Source: Brochothrix thermosphacta DSM 20171 = FSL F6-1036 (GTDB lineage Bacteria > Bacillota > Bacilli > Lactobacillales > Listeriaceae). From it: a stretch of DNA of 64,000 nt. Of this stretch, positions 53,457 through 61,279 are shown in pieces. The first letter of the stretch is position 1. Every line of letters begins with the position of its first letter. Under the pieces are notes generated by a model. It was given only the letters and a program-made list of their open reading frames with translations, was not told the DNA's origin and did no database searches. The stretch is from positions 1,488,001 through 1,552,000 of the forward strand of contig NZ_CP145608.1 of assembly GCF_036884295.1 (NCBI RefSeq), written 5' to 3'. The position numbers and the translations under genes were made by a program.

Positions 53457-53817
53457 TTATCGCTCCCCTTAAAACATCAGATTAAGTTCCTATTTTTAAA
53501 ATCAAACATTCTGCCATCGCTAATGCTTTGAATATTTTCTTTTAATATCAAAATATTAAGAGCACTAATCAACTAGGAAATTGACTTTTACATTCAAAAA
53601 TTGTTTATAGATTAATTTAGTTATTTCCATAAGCAAGTTAAAATAGTCATTATATTCTGCGCAACAAGAAGCAAGAACCATTTCTTATTCTTGCTAGTAT
53701 AACTTAGTCACCCACTACTTGAAAGCGTTACAAAAACCATGTTTGTGAAAAAAGGTTACTATAAGATTCACCATTTCATACTATTATATGTCTTGAAACG
53801 TCAGTTCTTAAGTACCA

Positions 53818-54357
53818 TCATTTGATTGTCAAAACTAATGCTGCTTGTGCACTTCCTTGTTTTTCTTTGCTTTTAGCATCATAAATATCAACTTCTGCTG
53901 TTGCTTTATACTCACCTGTTTCGAGAGTTACATCAAGCGGCACATTGTAAATTTCGTAACCTGGTTGGATTGCACCTGATTCATAGACCACTTGATTCGT
54001 GTTATCCACTCTGATTTTCACATTGATTGGATAAGCATTTGTTTCATCATTACGCACATGTAATGTCCCTTTTTCTTTAGCACCTTTTGGAAAAACAGCT
54101 TCTGGATAGACGCTTAGAGTAAAATTAGACGCATCAACCTTCGCTGCGGCTGCTTTTTTCTTTTCTGCTTTTGTCGCATCTTTTCCTGCCGGCAAGAAGT
54201 CTCCCGCTTCAATTTCAACACCTTTATCACGGGTCATAATTTTACACATCGTAATGCCACCTGCCAATAATAAAAATATGACAATCAGAATTATCATTTT
54301 CAACTTTTTTCGTCTGTTGGTTTCACTAGGCGTTTTATCATCATTTTTTACTATCAT
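53818..54357 (-). CDS. Membrane-anchored Ig-like protein of the surface cluster
   Basis: A 179-residue protein. A basic N-terminus and one membrane segment (MIILIVIFLLLAGGITMC) anchor it; the outside part has a Lys/Ala-rich linker (AEKKKAAAAK) and a C-terminal beta domain (LSVYPEAVFPKGAKEKGTLH, VKIRVDNTNQVVYESGAIQP, GEYKATAEVDIYD). Such proteins typically accompany WxL/surface-pilin-like operons. AAGGAG precedes the ATG. It lies downstream of the LPXTG gene. Confidence 0.65.
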   Translation of the reverse strand: MIVKNDDKTPSETNRRKKLKMIILIVIFLLLAGGITMCKIMTRDKGVEIEAGDFLPAGKDATKAEKKKAAAAKVDASNFTLSVYPEAVFPKGAKEKGTLHVRNDETNAYPINVKIRVDNTNQVVYESGAIQPGYEIYNVPLDVTLETGEYKATAEVDIYDAKSKEKQGSAQAALVLTIK

Positions 54358-54487
54358 TTTTTCTCCTTACTGTGTTTTAGCCTTGTTAGCAAGTAAACTT
54401 GCTAACAGATACTTTGTTTCGTTATCTATAAAAATATTTTCCAAGATTATATTCCGTAAACATACTATCTTTTACAAATAAAGATAA

Positions 54488-54527
54488 CCTATCAAAGGCC
54501 ATAGATTATCTTACGGCCTTTGATAGG
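54488..54527 (-). terminator. Strong hairpin between LPXTG gene and anchored protein gene
   Basis: CCTATCAAAGGCC (54488-54500) pairs perfectly with GGCCTTTGATAGG (54515-54527), a 13-base stem. The minus-strand side has only a weak T tail (TTATCTTT), so it may be an attenuator for the gene at 53818. Confidence 0.75.
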
Positions 54528-54555
54528 ATAGTTTTTAGATTGTTTTTTTGCCCAA

Positions 54556-54936
54556 TTAAAGTTTCTGAAGTCGCTGATTTCTCTGTATTATAGTCATAGC
54601 AAAAATAACAATCAGTATCCCCAAGAGAGAACCGAAAAATGATAGGACAACTCCTGTTTTTGGAAGAACAGTATCTGTGTGTTTTAAAATTGTTTTCACA
54701 GTTTGAACTTTATCATTTGTATTAGACTGATTTTTTCCACTATCACCAGTCTGACTATTCTCATTGTGACCAGGGTGAACGGCGCCAACATCAGGTTGAG
54801 TGCTATTTTCTTTGTCACCATTACCAATTACACCGTTTATTCTGATAGACTGATTAATGCTTGCCTCTACTGGGATGGTTAATGCAAACATACTTATGAT
54901 CAATGAAATCATCAGTGGTATTTTCCAAAATTTCAT
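54556..54936 (-). CDS. LPXTG-anchored small surface protein
   Basis: A 126-residue protein. Signal peptide MKFWKIPLMISLIISMFALT to VEA, a short Gly/Asn/Ser-rich mature part (GDSGKNQSNTNDK), and a C-terminal sorting signal VLPKTGVVLSFFGSLLGILI with a basic tail. Sortase A should link it to peptidoglycan. The mature part is short and has no known domain, so it may be a stalk or cap protein. AAGGAGATGG precedes the ATG. Next gene upstream is the secreted beta-domain protein. Confidence 0.8.
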   Translation of the reverse strand: MKFWKIPLMISLIISMFALTIPVEASINQSIRINGVIGNGDKENSTQPDVGAVHPGHNENSQTGDSGKNQSNTNDKVQTVKTILKHTDTVLPKTGVVLSFFGSLLGILIVIFAMTIIQRNQRLQKL

Positions 54937-54973
54937 GAGTTGCCACCATCTCCTTTCGACTATTCATTGTTTA

Positions 54974-55612
54974 TTACTTTGTCTCACCAGGTCCTACCTG
55001 TCCGTTTGTACCAATACTTTCAAATTTTAATTTCATATCATATGCAACTTTGATTTTTTGATCCTTACTTCCTGTTGATTTTCCTGTAAAACCATATGTG
55101 AATGATGTCGTTTTACCCTTAACTGCATCCAAGTCTGCTAACTTAGTATTTATTGTTCCATTAACTTTTGAATTTTCAATCAATGGTACTACTGTGCTGC
55201 CTACTTTCATATTTAGGACATTTAATGCTGCATTATGTCCGTCACCTTTAGGTACAAACTCAGTTAAAGTAACACGCACACCACGACCTGAATTGTTCGT
55301 TACTTTATAATTAGTTGGTGATTCAACGACAGTCGCATCATCTGCTTTTGTATTAAATACAACAGCTGTCGGTAATGTTACATTGATCCATTTATCACTG
55401 CCCTCTGGAATAACTTCACCGGGGTTCGTATTATCAATTTCACCTAATTGACCTTTTGTTTCGATTGAAGCTTGAGTTCCCCCACTAATAGTTTGAGTGC
55501 CATCCTTGTTAATAGTTGTTTCTCCGTTTCCAGCTGCAAAGACTGGTGTCCCTGCTCCAATAACCATTGTTCCTGCCAATAATGCTGCACTTAACTTCAC
55601 TGCTTTTTTCAT
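54974..55612 (-). CDS. Secreted beta-domain surface protein of WxL-cluster type
   Basis: About 212 residues with a signal peptide (MKKAVKLSAALLAGTMVIGA to VFA). The mature part has WINVTLPTAVVFNT, SPTNYKVTNNSGRGVRVTLT and VAYDMKLKFESI strands. The same strand motifs recur at the C-terminus of the protein at 63195 (INVTLPIEMLFSN, KIINNSQTHSVELELS, QLVLKF), so they share a domain. There is no exact WxL signature, so it is a relative of, rather than a member of, the WxL cell-wall-binding group. AGAGGAATG precedes ATG ATG (55615 or 55612). Confidence 0.65.
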   Translation of the reverse strand: MKKAVKLSAALLAGTMVIGAGTPVFAAGNGETTINKDGTQTISGGTQASIETKGQLGEIDNTNPGEVIPEGSDKWINVTLPTAVVFNTKADDATVVESPTNYKVTNNSGRGVRVTLTEFVPKGDGHNAALNVLNMKVGSTVVPLIENSKVNGTINTKLADLDAVKGKTTSFTYGFTGKSTGSKDQKIKVAYDMKLKFESIGTNGQVGPGETK

Positions 55613-55860
55613 CATTCATTCCTCTTTTCTTTTTTTTAGATTAAAATCATCAGTGTTCTATATATATAACTCCGAACAACTAAATTAAGTTTAACAATCA
55701 AAAGTTGCATTATATAATCAATTTTTGGTTTTTTCCTAGTCTTGAAATTTTTTAAAAAAAAAGCATACTAGGTAATACTATCATTCAAAACTAGTCAAAT
55801 ACCTATAACAAAAGAGCAACATAGTATCGGTACTAATACCGGAAATTATACAAAAAAGAA

Positions 55861-56571
55861 CTATTTAATATGTTGACGTTGATTTCTTTTAAATAAAAAG
55901 ACATTGATTATTATTAAAAAAACCAACCATGTACAACTAACATAAGGCGGTGATTGTGATACTTTTCCTATTGAGAGATTATTGAAGAATAAGGTGAAAT
56001 CACCCATAAAAGTATAGTTGTTGATCACTTGAAGAACTGGATTAATACCTGCTACCATTGGCAAAAAAGTAGTCATCAAAGTAATCGGTAATGCCGTTAT
56101 TTGCGCTTGTGTTTGTGTTTTTGATGCAATAGCTATCATTAAATTCAATAAAATAACCACTAACATTGTCATTAGTCCTAACAGCATATAAGGACCTATA
56201 TTACCTTTTAAATATTTAGCAGTCCCTGTTAATTGCGGCACTGTAACTAAGGCGAAAAGGCCTATAATAACTGGGAAAAACAGCGTTGCAGAGATATATT
56301 CAAAACTATTTATACCTGCAAGCATCAATGCTCTCAAATTGTTTTTTTCTTTCTCTTCAGCGATAAAATTAACGACCATATTACCTGCAGAAAAAGCAAA
56401 ACTCATCGCTAAACACATCAGTAAAATTGCTAAACGTTGCTCTTCAGGAATTACCATCCATTTACCGTAAAAAATACTCATCATAAAAGGCATAGCTATC
56501 AATATCAGCATGTTTTTATTACTCCATATTATGTTGGTACGTAACCAAATAAGTGCTTTAATTCTCATCAT
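55861..56571 (-). CDS. ABC-2-type permease
   Basis: A 236-residue membrane protein with six predicted segments (LILIAMPFMMSIFYG, LLMCLAMSFAFSAGNMVV, FPVIIGLFALVTVP and so on) and the FIAEEKEKNNLRALMLAGIN loop of ABC-2 exporters. Partner of the ATPase directly upstream (one base between). It ends the exporter block; the 245 bases to the surface gene hold only A/T-rich sequence and a CGGTA-CTAA-TACCG hairpin. Confidence 0.85.
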   Translation of the reverse strand: MMRIKALIWLRTNIIWSNKNMLILIAMPFMMSIFYGKWMVIPEEQRLAILLMCLAMSFAFSAGNMVVNFIAEEKEKNNLRALMLAGINSFEYISATLFFPVIIGLFALVTVPQLTGTAKYLKGNIGPYMLLGLMTMLVVILLNLMIAIASKTQTQAQITALPITLMTTFLPMVAGINPVLQVINNYTFMGDFTLFFNNLSIGKVSQSPPYVSCTWLVFLIIINVFLFKRNQRQHIK

Positions 56572-56572
56572 C

Positions 56573-57406
56573 TTATTTATCTCCAGTCAGTCGAATAAAA
56601 ATTTGTGATAATGTCGGTTCACAGGAGTGTATTGAAAAAGTGTCATCTAAACAGTATTTATCAAGGCTTTCTTTTTTAAAGCGCACCGTCGTTTGTTTAC
56701 CGACATCATTTGTAATAATAACAAGACTTTCTTGCGTGTATTTTGCTATAAGCTCTTTAGGATTACCTGATTCAATCAGGATACCCTTGTTGAGTAATAC
56801 TATTTCATTACATAATAATGTTGCTTCTTCCATATCATGTGTTGTTAAAAAAATAGTCGTTCCCTGCTTTTGTAGCTCTAATAGTAGTTGATGGATTTTT
56901 TTTGATGTATAAGGATCTAAGCCACTCGTTGGCTCATCTAAAAATAAAATGTGTGGACGATTAATCATCGCCCGTGCTAATAACATTCGTTGTCGCATAC
57001 CAGTAGAGAGTTCTGAAGCTAATTTATTTTGGTGCTGTAATAAACCAACATTCTGTAATAAATTTGTGATTTCAATCGCTAAAACACCATGAAGTTTAGC
57101 GTAAATTAATAAGTTTTTATACACTGTCATTTTTTCATAAAAACCACTGGTATCACTGACAATTCCCATATTAGAAAATTCATTTCTTCCAAGTTCAGAA
57201 ACCGCTTTGCCTAACAAATATGCCTCTCCTGAATCTTGTGCCAGTTGCCCAGTCAAAATATTAATTGTTGTTGTTTTACCTGAACCTGAGGGGCCTAAAA
57301 AGCCGAAAATTTCTCCTTTTAAAATACTAAAACTGATATTTTCTAATGCCGTTTTTCCAGAGAATTTCTTATTGACTTTTTTCATAGACACAATTTCATA
57401 AGTCAT
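56573..57406 (-). CDS. ABC exporter ATPase
   Basis: A 277-residue ATPase: Walker A GPSGSGKTTTINIL, Q-loop SDTSGFYEKMT, signature LSTGMRQRMLLARAM, Walker B HILFLDEPTSGLD and switch His TTHDMEEA. The signature LSTGMRQR is typical of NatA/NodI-type ATPases that pair with ABC-2 permeases. The C-terminal 70 residues have the usual accessory beta fold. Second exporter of the acyl/peptide cluster, possibly giving self-immunity by removing the product from the membrane (inference). Confidence 0.87.
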   Translation of the reverse strand: MTYEIVSMKKVNKKFSGKTALENISFSILKGEIFGFLGPSGSGKTTTINILTGQLAQDSGEAYLLGKAVSELGRNEFSNMGIVSDTSGFYEKMTVYKNLLIYAKLHGVLAIEITNLLQNVGLLQHQNKLASELSTGMRQRMLLARAMINRPHILFLDEPTSGLDPYTSKKIHQLLLELQKQGTTIFLTTHDMEEATLLCNEIVLLNKGILIESGNPKELIAKYTQESLVIITNDVGKQTTVRFKKESLDKYCLDDTFSIHSCEPTLSQIFIRLTGDK

Positions 57407-57424
57407 CCACTTGCCCCCTCCTTT

Positions 57425-58696
57425 TTATTCATGTCGCAAAGCGATAATCGGATCTAATTTGGCTGCTTTTTTAGCTGGGAAAGTCCCTGCAATAAATGCT
57501 ACCAGCATAATTGATAATGAAATGATACTCGCAGTCATTAGACTAATATCAACTAATTTCAATCCTGATAACTCTTCTAAAAAACCGCTAGATGCAATGG
57601 AGTTGATGCCACTACCTAATAATTGCGCGCTCACAATTCCCAATAATGAACCTAAGAAACCAATTAAAATTGCTTCAAAGCTAAACAGAATAAAAATCTT
57701 TCGTTTACTCATTCCTAAAGCTTTCATTAAACCGATTTCCCGTGTTCGTTCTTGTACTGACATATAGAGTGTATTGATAATACCGAAACAAGCTGCAAAA
57801 AGCGATAACATACCAAATAAAGTTAATACACCCGTAACTGCATTAATTACTGTATAAATAATCCCAACTGAATCCTCCACTGTTTGTGACATAAAGCCTA
57901 ATTTATCCAGATCTTTTTTGACTGTTTTCATCGTTTGAGCATCCGTACTTGGTTTTACTTCCACAGTTAAAAATTGATAACTATTTTTAATTTTCGCCGG
58001 AACGCCCTTATTATTAATAGCCAAAATCTGATCTGCTAACTGTTTATTGACACGCGATTGTCCACCTTGAATGAGGCTTTTTGTTAATACGCCGACAACC
58101 TTTGCTTCAATTATTTTTTCAGATTCATCAACTTGAGAAGTAATGGCCAATTTTATTTTTTTGCCCACGGCTTTCTTATTTGATTTTAAGCCTAATGTTT
58201 TCACATATTCTGGTGCTATAATTATTTGATTTTCTTTTGCTGACATATCTACCATGTTTCCTGCTTGCATTGTATTTGAAATACCATTAATTGCAGTCGA
58301 TACTGGCAAAAGATATTTTTTTCCATCCCCACTTTTTGCATATTCAATGATTGGGGTTTGGATTGGAGTTACTTCAATGATATTTGTTACCTTCTTTATT
58401 TTATTGATGTCTTTTTCTGTTAGTGTCGCAGCTTGAGACGTACCATCTTTATATTCAACTGGCTCACTGTTATCAATATTTAATCCATTATCTGTTTTAC
58501 GTGCAATGGTTAGATTATTCTCACCACCGATATTGCCTAGTTGATCATCCAGGTATTTATTAACACCCACATTAATACCGATTGTTAAAGAGATTGTAAA
58601 CGTCCCAATTAAAATCGCAATAATTGTTAAAATGGTACGGGTTTTATGTTGTAGGATATTTTTCATTGCTGATATAAGCAGATCTTTAATTGTCAT
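57425..58696 (-). CDS. FtsX/MacB-type ABC permease
   Basis: A 423-residue permease. One N-terminal membrane segment (TILTIIAILIGTFTISLTIG), a large outside domain (about 45-290) and three C-terminal segments with the FtsX loop QERTREIGLMKALGMSKRKI. This is the MacB-type topology that in Bacillota exports or extracts peptides. It overlaps the end of its ATPase gene by 11 bases. No MacA-like partner is present, as is usual in Bacillota. Confidence 0.87.
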   Translation of the reverse strand: MTIKDLLISAMKNILQHKTRTILTIIAILIGTFTISLTIGINVGVNKYLDDQLGNIGGENNLTIARKTDNGLNIDNSEPVEYKDGTSQAATLTEKDINKIKKVTNIIEVTPIQTPIIEYAKSGDGKKYLLPVSTAINGISNTMQAGNMVDMSAKENQIIIAPEYVKTLGLKSNKKAVGKKIKLAITSQVDESEKIIEAKVVGVLTKSLIQGGQSRVNKQLADQILAINNKGVPAKIKNSYQFLTVEVKPSTDAQTMKTVKKDLDKLGFMSQTVEDSVGIIYTVINAVTGVLTLFGMLSLFAACFGIINTLYMSVQERTREIGLMKALGMSKRKIFILFSFEAILIGFLGSLLGIVSAQLLGSGINSIASSGFLEELSGLKLVDISLMTASIISLSIMLVAFIAGTFPAKKAAKLDPIIALRHE

Positions 58697-59386
58697 TGCT
58701 GTACTCCTTTATAATTTCACCATCTTGTAAATAAAATTGGCGATCGAATTTTTTTGCAAAATCATCATCGTGTGTTACAACTACTAAGGTTATTCCTTTA
58801 GCTTTATTTATATCAAACAATAATGTTTGAATTTTATCGCTTGTCTTGCTATCTAAGTTACCTGTGGGTTCATCAGCAAATATAACACCCGGATTATTAA
58901 CCAGTGCGCGGGCGATACACACACGCTGCTTTTGCCCACCTGATAAATCTGCTGCACGACTTAATGCTTTTTCTTTTAAATCTACGGCTTCTAGAGCTTC
59001 CAGAACTTTGATTTTACGTTGTTTTGCTGATAGTTTATAAGATTCACTAGCAATCTGTAATGGTAACAGCACATTGTTTAGTACGGTATCTTTTGGTTTC
59101 ATAAAAAACTGTTGGAAAACAAAACCGAATTGTTCATTACGAATTTGATTCACTTTTTTTCTTTTAATGCTTCGATTTCCATACTATTTAGCACAATGGA
59201 TCCTGAGGTTGGAATATCAAGCAACGCAAGTATGTGCATCAGCGTTGATTTACCAGAACCACTTTTCCCAACAATTGCAACAGATTCCCCTTGTTGAATC
59301 GTTAAATTGATTCCTTTTAATACTTTATATTGCTGATTTTTACCATAAGATTTATTAATGTTCTTAAGTTCAATAAAATTCATCAT
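58686..59386 (-). CDS. MacB-type ABC ATPase, split by a -1 frameshift at A AAA AAG
   Basis: The first frame (59386-59150, M-N-F-I-E-L-K-N-I start, [16 protein letters not shown] as Walker A) ends with KEKK and TGA. The second (59153-58686) begins [17 protein letters not shown], and continues with the signature [15 protein letters not shown], Walker [14 protein letters not shown] and VVTHDDDFA. Joined by a -1 shift they form a normal 233-residue MacB ATPase. The junction at 59159-59153 is A AAA AAG, the dnaX-type slippery heptamer, read in the proper phase. AAGGAG precedes the ATG at 59386. It might be programmed frameshifting, a mutation in an A7 run, or an assembly error. Confidence 0.78.
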
Positions 59387-59498
59387 TATCACTCCTTCTA
59401 TGTTCACAAACAACTCTAAAACACTATTCGTGTGCTTTTTTAGAAATAGACAATTACTACTGTTATTTGACAATTTTTAAAACAACACATGAATAAAG

Positions 59499-59558
59499 AT
59501 GTGTAACAGTTAACTATAGGAACCATTGTGAGGTTTCGTACAAATAGCTGTTACACAT
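59499..59558 (-). promoter_or_regulatory. Hairpin between peptide genes and exporter genes, attenuator candidate
   Basis: ATGTGTAACAG (59499-59509) pairs perfectly with CTGTTACACAT (59548-59558), with an inner AACC/GGTT helix. It lies between the second small peptide gene and the ATPase. Such a stem can stabilise or terminate most transcripts so that the peptide genes are expressed at a higher level than the exporter. Confidence 0.55.
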
Positions 59559-59584
59559 ACTTTTGAGATTGCTGACATACCTCA

Positions 59585-59599
59585 GTACTTTTTAAGTAC
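59585..59599 (-). repeat. Hairpin after small peptide gene 1
   Basis: GTACTT-TTT-AAGTAC, an exact dyad, just after the first small peptide gene. A sister dyad GTACTT-TCT-AAGTAC is at 59758-59772, after the second peptide gene, so the hairpin was duplicated together with the gene. Confidence 0.6.
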
Positions 59600-59631
59600 C
59601 TCTATTTTGTTTTATTCTCCGTGACTTTTTA

Positions 59632-59694
59632 TTAGCAAAGTGATAATAGTCCAACGCCACCGATACCTGCAAGTATAGCTAATCCTGTAAACAT
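59632..59694 (-). CDS. Small hydrophobic peptide 1 (20 residues, Cys-terminal)
   Basis: ATG to TAA codes MFTGLAILAGIGGVGLLSLC. AAAGGAGGTGG stands directly before it, one of the strongest ribosome binding sites in the window. The peptide is all hydrophobic or small, Gly-rich, with no charge, and ends in Cys. It is 90 per cent or more identical to the peptide at 59809 (only residue 2 differs). No leader is present, so if it is modified it would be as a leaderless peptide. I cannot name a family; it may be a bacteriocin-like peptide, a membrane-active toxin, or the acceptor for a fatty acyl group. Confidence 0.75.
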   Translation of the reverse strand: MFTGLAILAGIGGVGLLSLC

Positions 59695-59808
59695 AGATTC
59701 CACCTCCTTTGAGTGCTTCTTTAGCATAATAAAACACTAGATTATTGACCTACTTCAGTACTTTCTAAGTACCTAATTCACATTTTTTTCTTCATTGTGG
59801 CTTTTTTA

Positions 59809-59871
59809 TTAGCAAAGTGATAATAATCCAACGCCACCGATACCCGCAAGTATAGCTAATCCTGTAACCAT
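59809..59871 (-). CDS. Small hydrophobic peptide 2 (20 residues, Cys-terminal)
   Basis: ATG to TAA codes MVTGLAILAGIGGVGLLSLC, identical to peptide 1 apart from Val in place of Phe at position 2, though the DNA differs at several silent positions (for example GCG for GCA and TTA for CTA), so selection has kept the protein. A GGGAGGTGG is before the ATG and a GTACTT hairpin follows, as in copy 1. It starts 32 bases after the acyltransferase-like gene, in the same operon as the ACP and ketosynthases. Confidence 0.75.
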   Translation of the reverse strand: MVTGLAILAGIGGVGLLSLC

Positions 59872-59903
59872 AGATTCCACCTCCCTTCAATCTAACTTAT
59901 TGC

Positions 59904-60566
59904 TTACTTGGTGCTGTCTCTTAACTCGAACAATTCGCTTTCGAGTTCATTCAATTGTTTAGTAATTGTGAGCGCATCTTTTTCAAGATCTGTTACAACC
60001 ATCGACACATCATTTCTAACCCAAAATTGACTGGTTTTTGCATTTAATAAATAGGATTGGTCCCACGATTTCCTTAATAATGTATAGTTGTCTGCGGTTG
60101 CAATGAGTGGTAAAATCGGAATTTTATATTTTTTAGAGAAAAACAGCATATCCTTTTTAAATACTTTACTTGGTCCATTAGGCCCGTCAGAAAAATTAAA
60201 AATAGAGTAACCTTCGGTTAAATAATGATGAATCTGTTTTGCACGCGCAAAAGCATTCGTATCATTTTCATCTTGACGTATAATTTCAATATTTAAATGT
60301 TCAAACAATGGGATACAAATAAAATTTTGTGGATTATTAGACATAATGACTGCTAGCTTTGGTGGTTTGGTCACGAGTAGAAAATGTAACATTGCGCCGA
60401 TTCCTTGGTGCCAAGACACGATGATAAATTGTTTAATAAACACATCATCTGACAGTTCGACATGATTTGTGATTTTATCGTAGTTTTTTAAATACGTTTC
60501 TTTAATCGCATTTCCTAATAAGGTATATTTTTTTATTTGCATGTTTCTTTTGAATTTTTTAAACAT
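59904..60566 (-). CDS. Lysophospholipid-acyltransferase-like protein
   Basis: A 220-residue protein of the LPLAT/DUF374 group. FIIVSWHQGIGAML has the conserved His (residue 53), FSDGPNGPSKVFKKD the DGPxGP block (about 127-132), and FSKKYKIPILPLIA the substrate strand. Members move acyl groups from acyl-ACP or acyl-CoA to an acceptor. There is no membrane segment, so it would act at the membrane face. It is the natural candidate to join an acyl chain made by the neighbouring ACP/KS to a lipid or a peptide. The family call is good; the acceptor is not known. Confidence 0.72.
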   Translation of the reverse strand: MFKKFKRNMQIKKYTLLGNAIKETYLKNYDKITNHVELSDDVFIKQFIIVSWHQGIGAMLHFLLVTKPPKLAVIMSNNPQNFICIPLFEHLNIEIIRQDENDTNAFARAKQIHHYLTEGYSIFNFSDGPNGPSKVFKKDMLFFSKKYKIPILPLIATADNYTLLRKSWDQSYLLNAKTSQFWVRNDVSMVVTDLEKDALTITKQLNELESELFELRDSTK

Positions 60567-60629
60567 GATGGAACCCCCTCTATCGTTTACGTGTTATTGC
60601 TCCATTGTTGTTAAAAAACAAACCAATGC

Positions 60630-61202
60630 TTAGGCTTCTTTTGAATTCACATGTGGCGATTGTAAGATTAAAATTGTCATTTCTTCCTCAAAATGAAGCT
60701 GGTGCTGCTCAATCGTGATATTTTCTAAAATATAAGGTGTATATTCTTTTAAGTAGACAACTAACGCATAATCAAGTCTAGCGGCATCGATATTTTTAAC
60801 TGCCAAATCAAATGCCCCCCTACCACCTGTGAACCCATTAAATATTGTTGAATTAGGTCCGGTAATGCCATAAGCAACAGATAGCCAACCAGACATACTA
60901 TTCAACACTGAACTTGGAAATTTCATCGGGCTAATATAGGTTGGTGAGCTATCATAGGCTTCTTTCATTAACTGATAGGTGTTTTCAATATGACTGTAAG
61001 GTGCGTCTACATACACCGCCCACCTTGAGCCTAACGGTGCATCCACATCAATGTTCGCTAGTTGAAGTAATTTTCCACTTTCATACACAGCGATTTGGAT
61101 TGCCTCTGGTAACCGCAAACTTTTTTTCCCTAGACGGTGATTTAAAGGTGCATCCACTGCTGGTAGACTGAGCTTTACTAGCGTGACTGTCTTTTCATCC
61201 AC
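60630..61202 (-). CDS. Ketosynthase-like partner protein (PF13723-type)
   Basis: A 190-residue protein similar to the short ketosynthase-like N-domain proteins (PF13723) found beside ketosynthases, for example in aryl polyene clusters, where they act as chain-length or initiation factors. Shared features: KSLRLPEAIQIAVYESGKLL, FPSSVLNSMSGWLSVAYGIT and GPNSTIFNGFTGGRGAFDLA. There is no active-site Cys. I use the GTG at 61202. The frame is open upstream to 61265, where GGAGGG sits just before ATT ATT codons, so a non-standard ATT start adding about 21 residues (INEYIKHKYSV) is possible. Confidence 0.7.
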   Translation of the reverse strand: MDEKTVTLVKLSLPAVDAPLNHRLGKKSLRLPEAIQIAVYESGKLLQLANIDVDAPLGSRWAVYVDAPYSHIENTYQLMKEAYDSSPTYISPMKFPSSVLNSMSGWLSVAYGITGPNSTIFNGFTGGRGAFDLAVKNIDAARLDYALVVYLKEYTPYILENITIEQHQLHFEEEMTILILQSPHVNSKEA

Positions 61203-61279
61203 TATATGTGTCTCACTTCTAGTGGGATCAACACTATACTTGTGTTTTATATATTCGTTAATAATGAGGCCCTCCCTCT

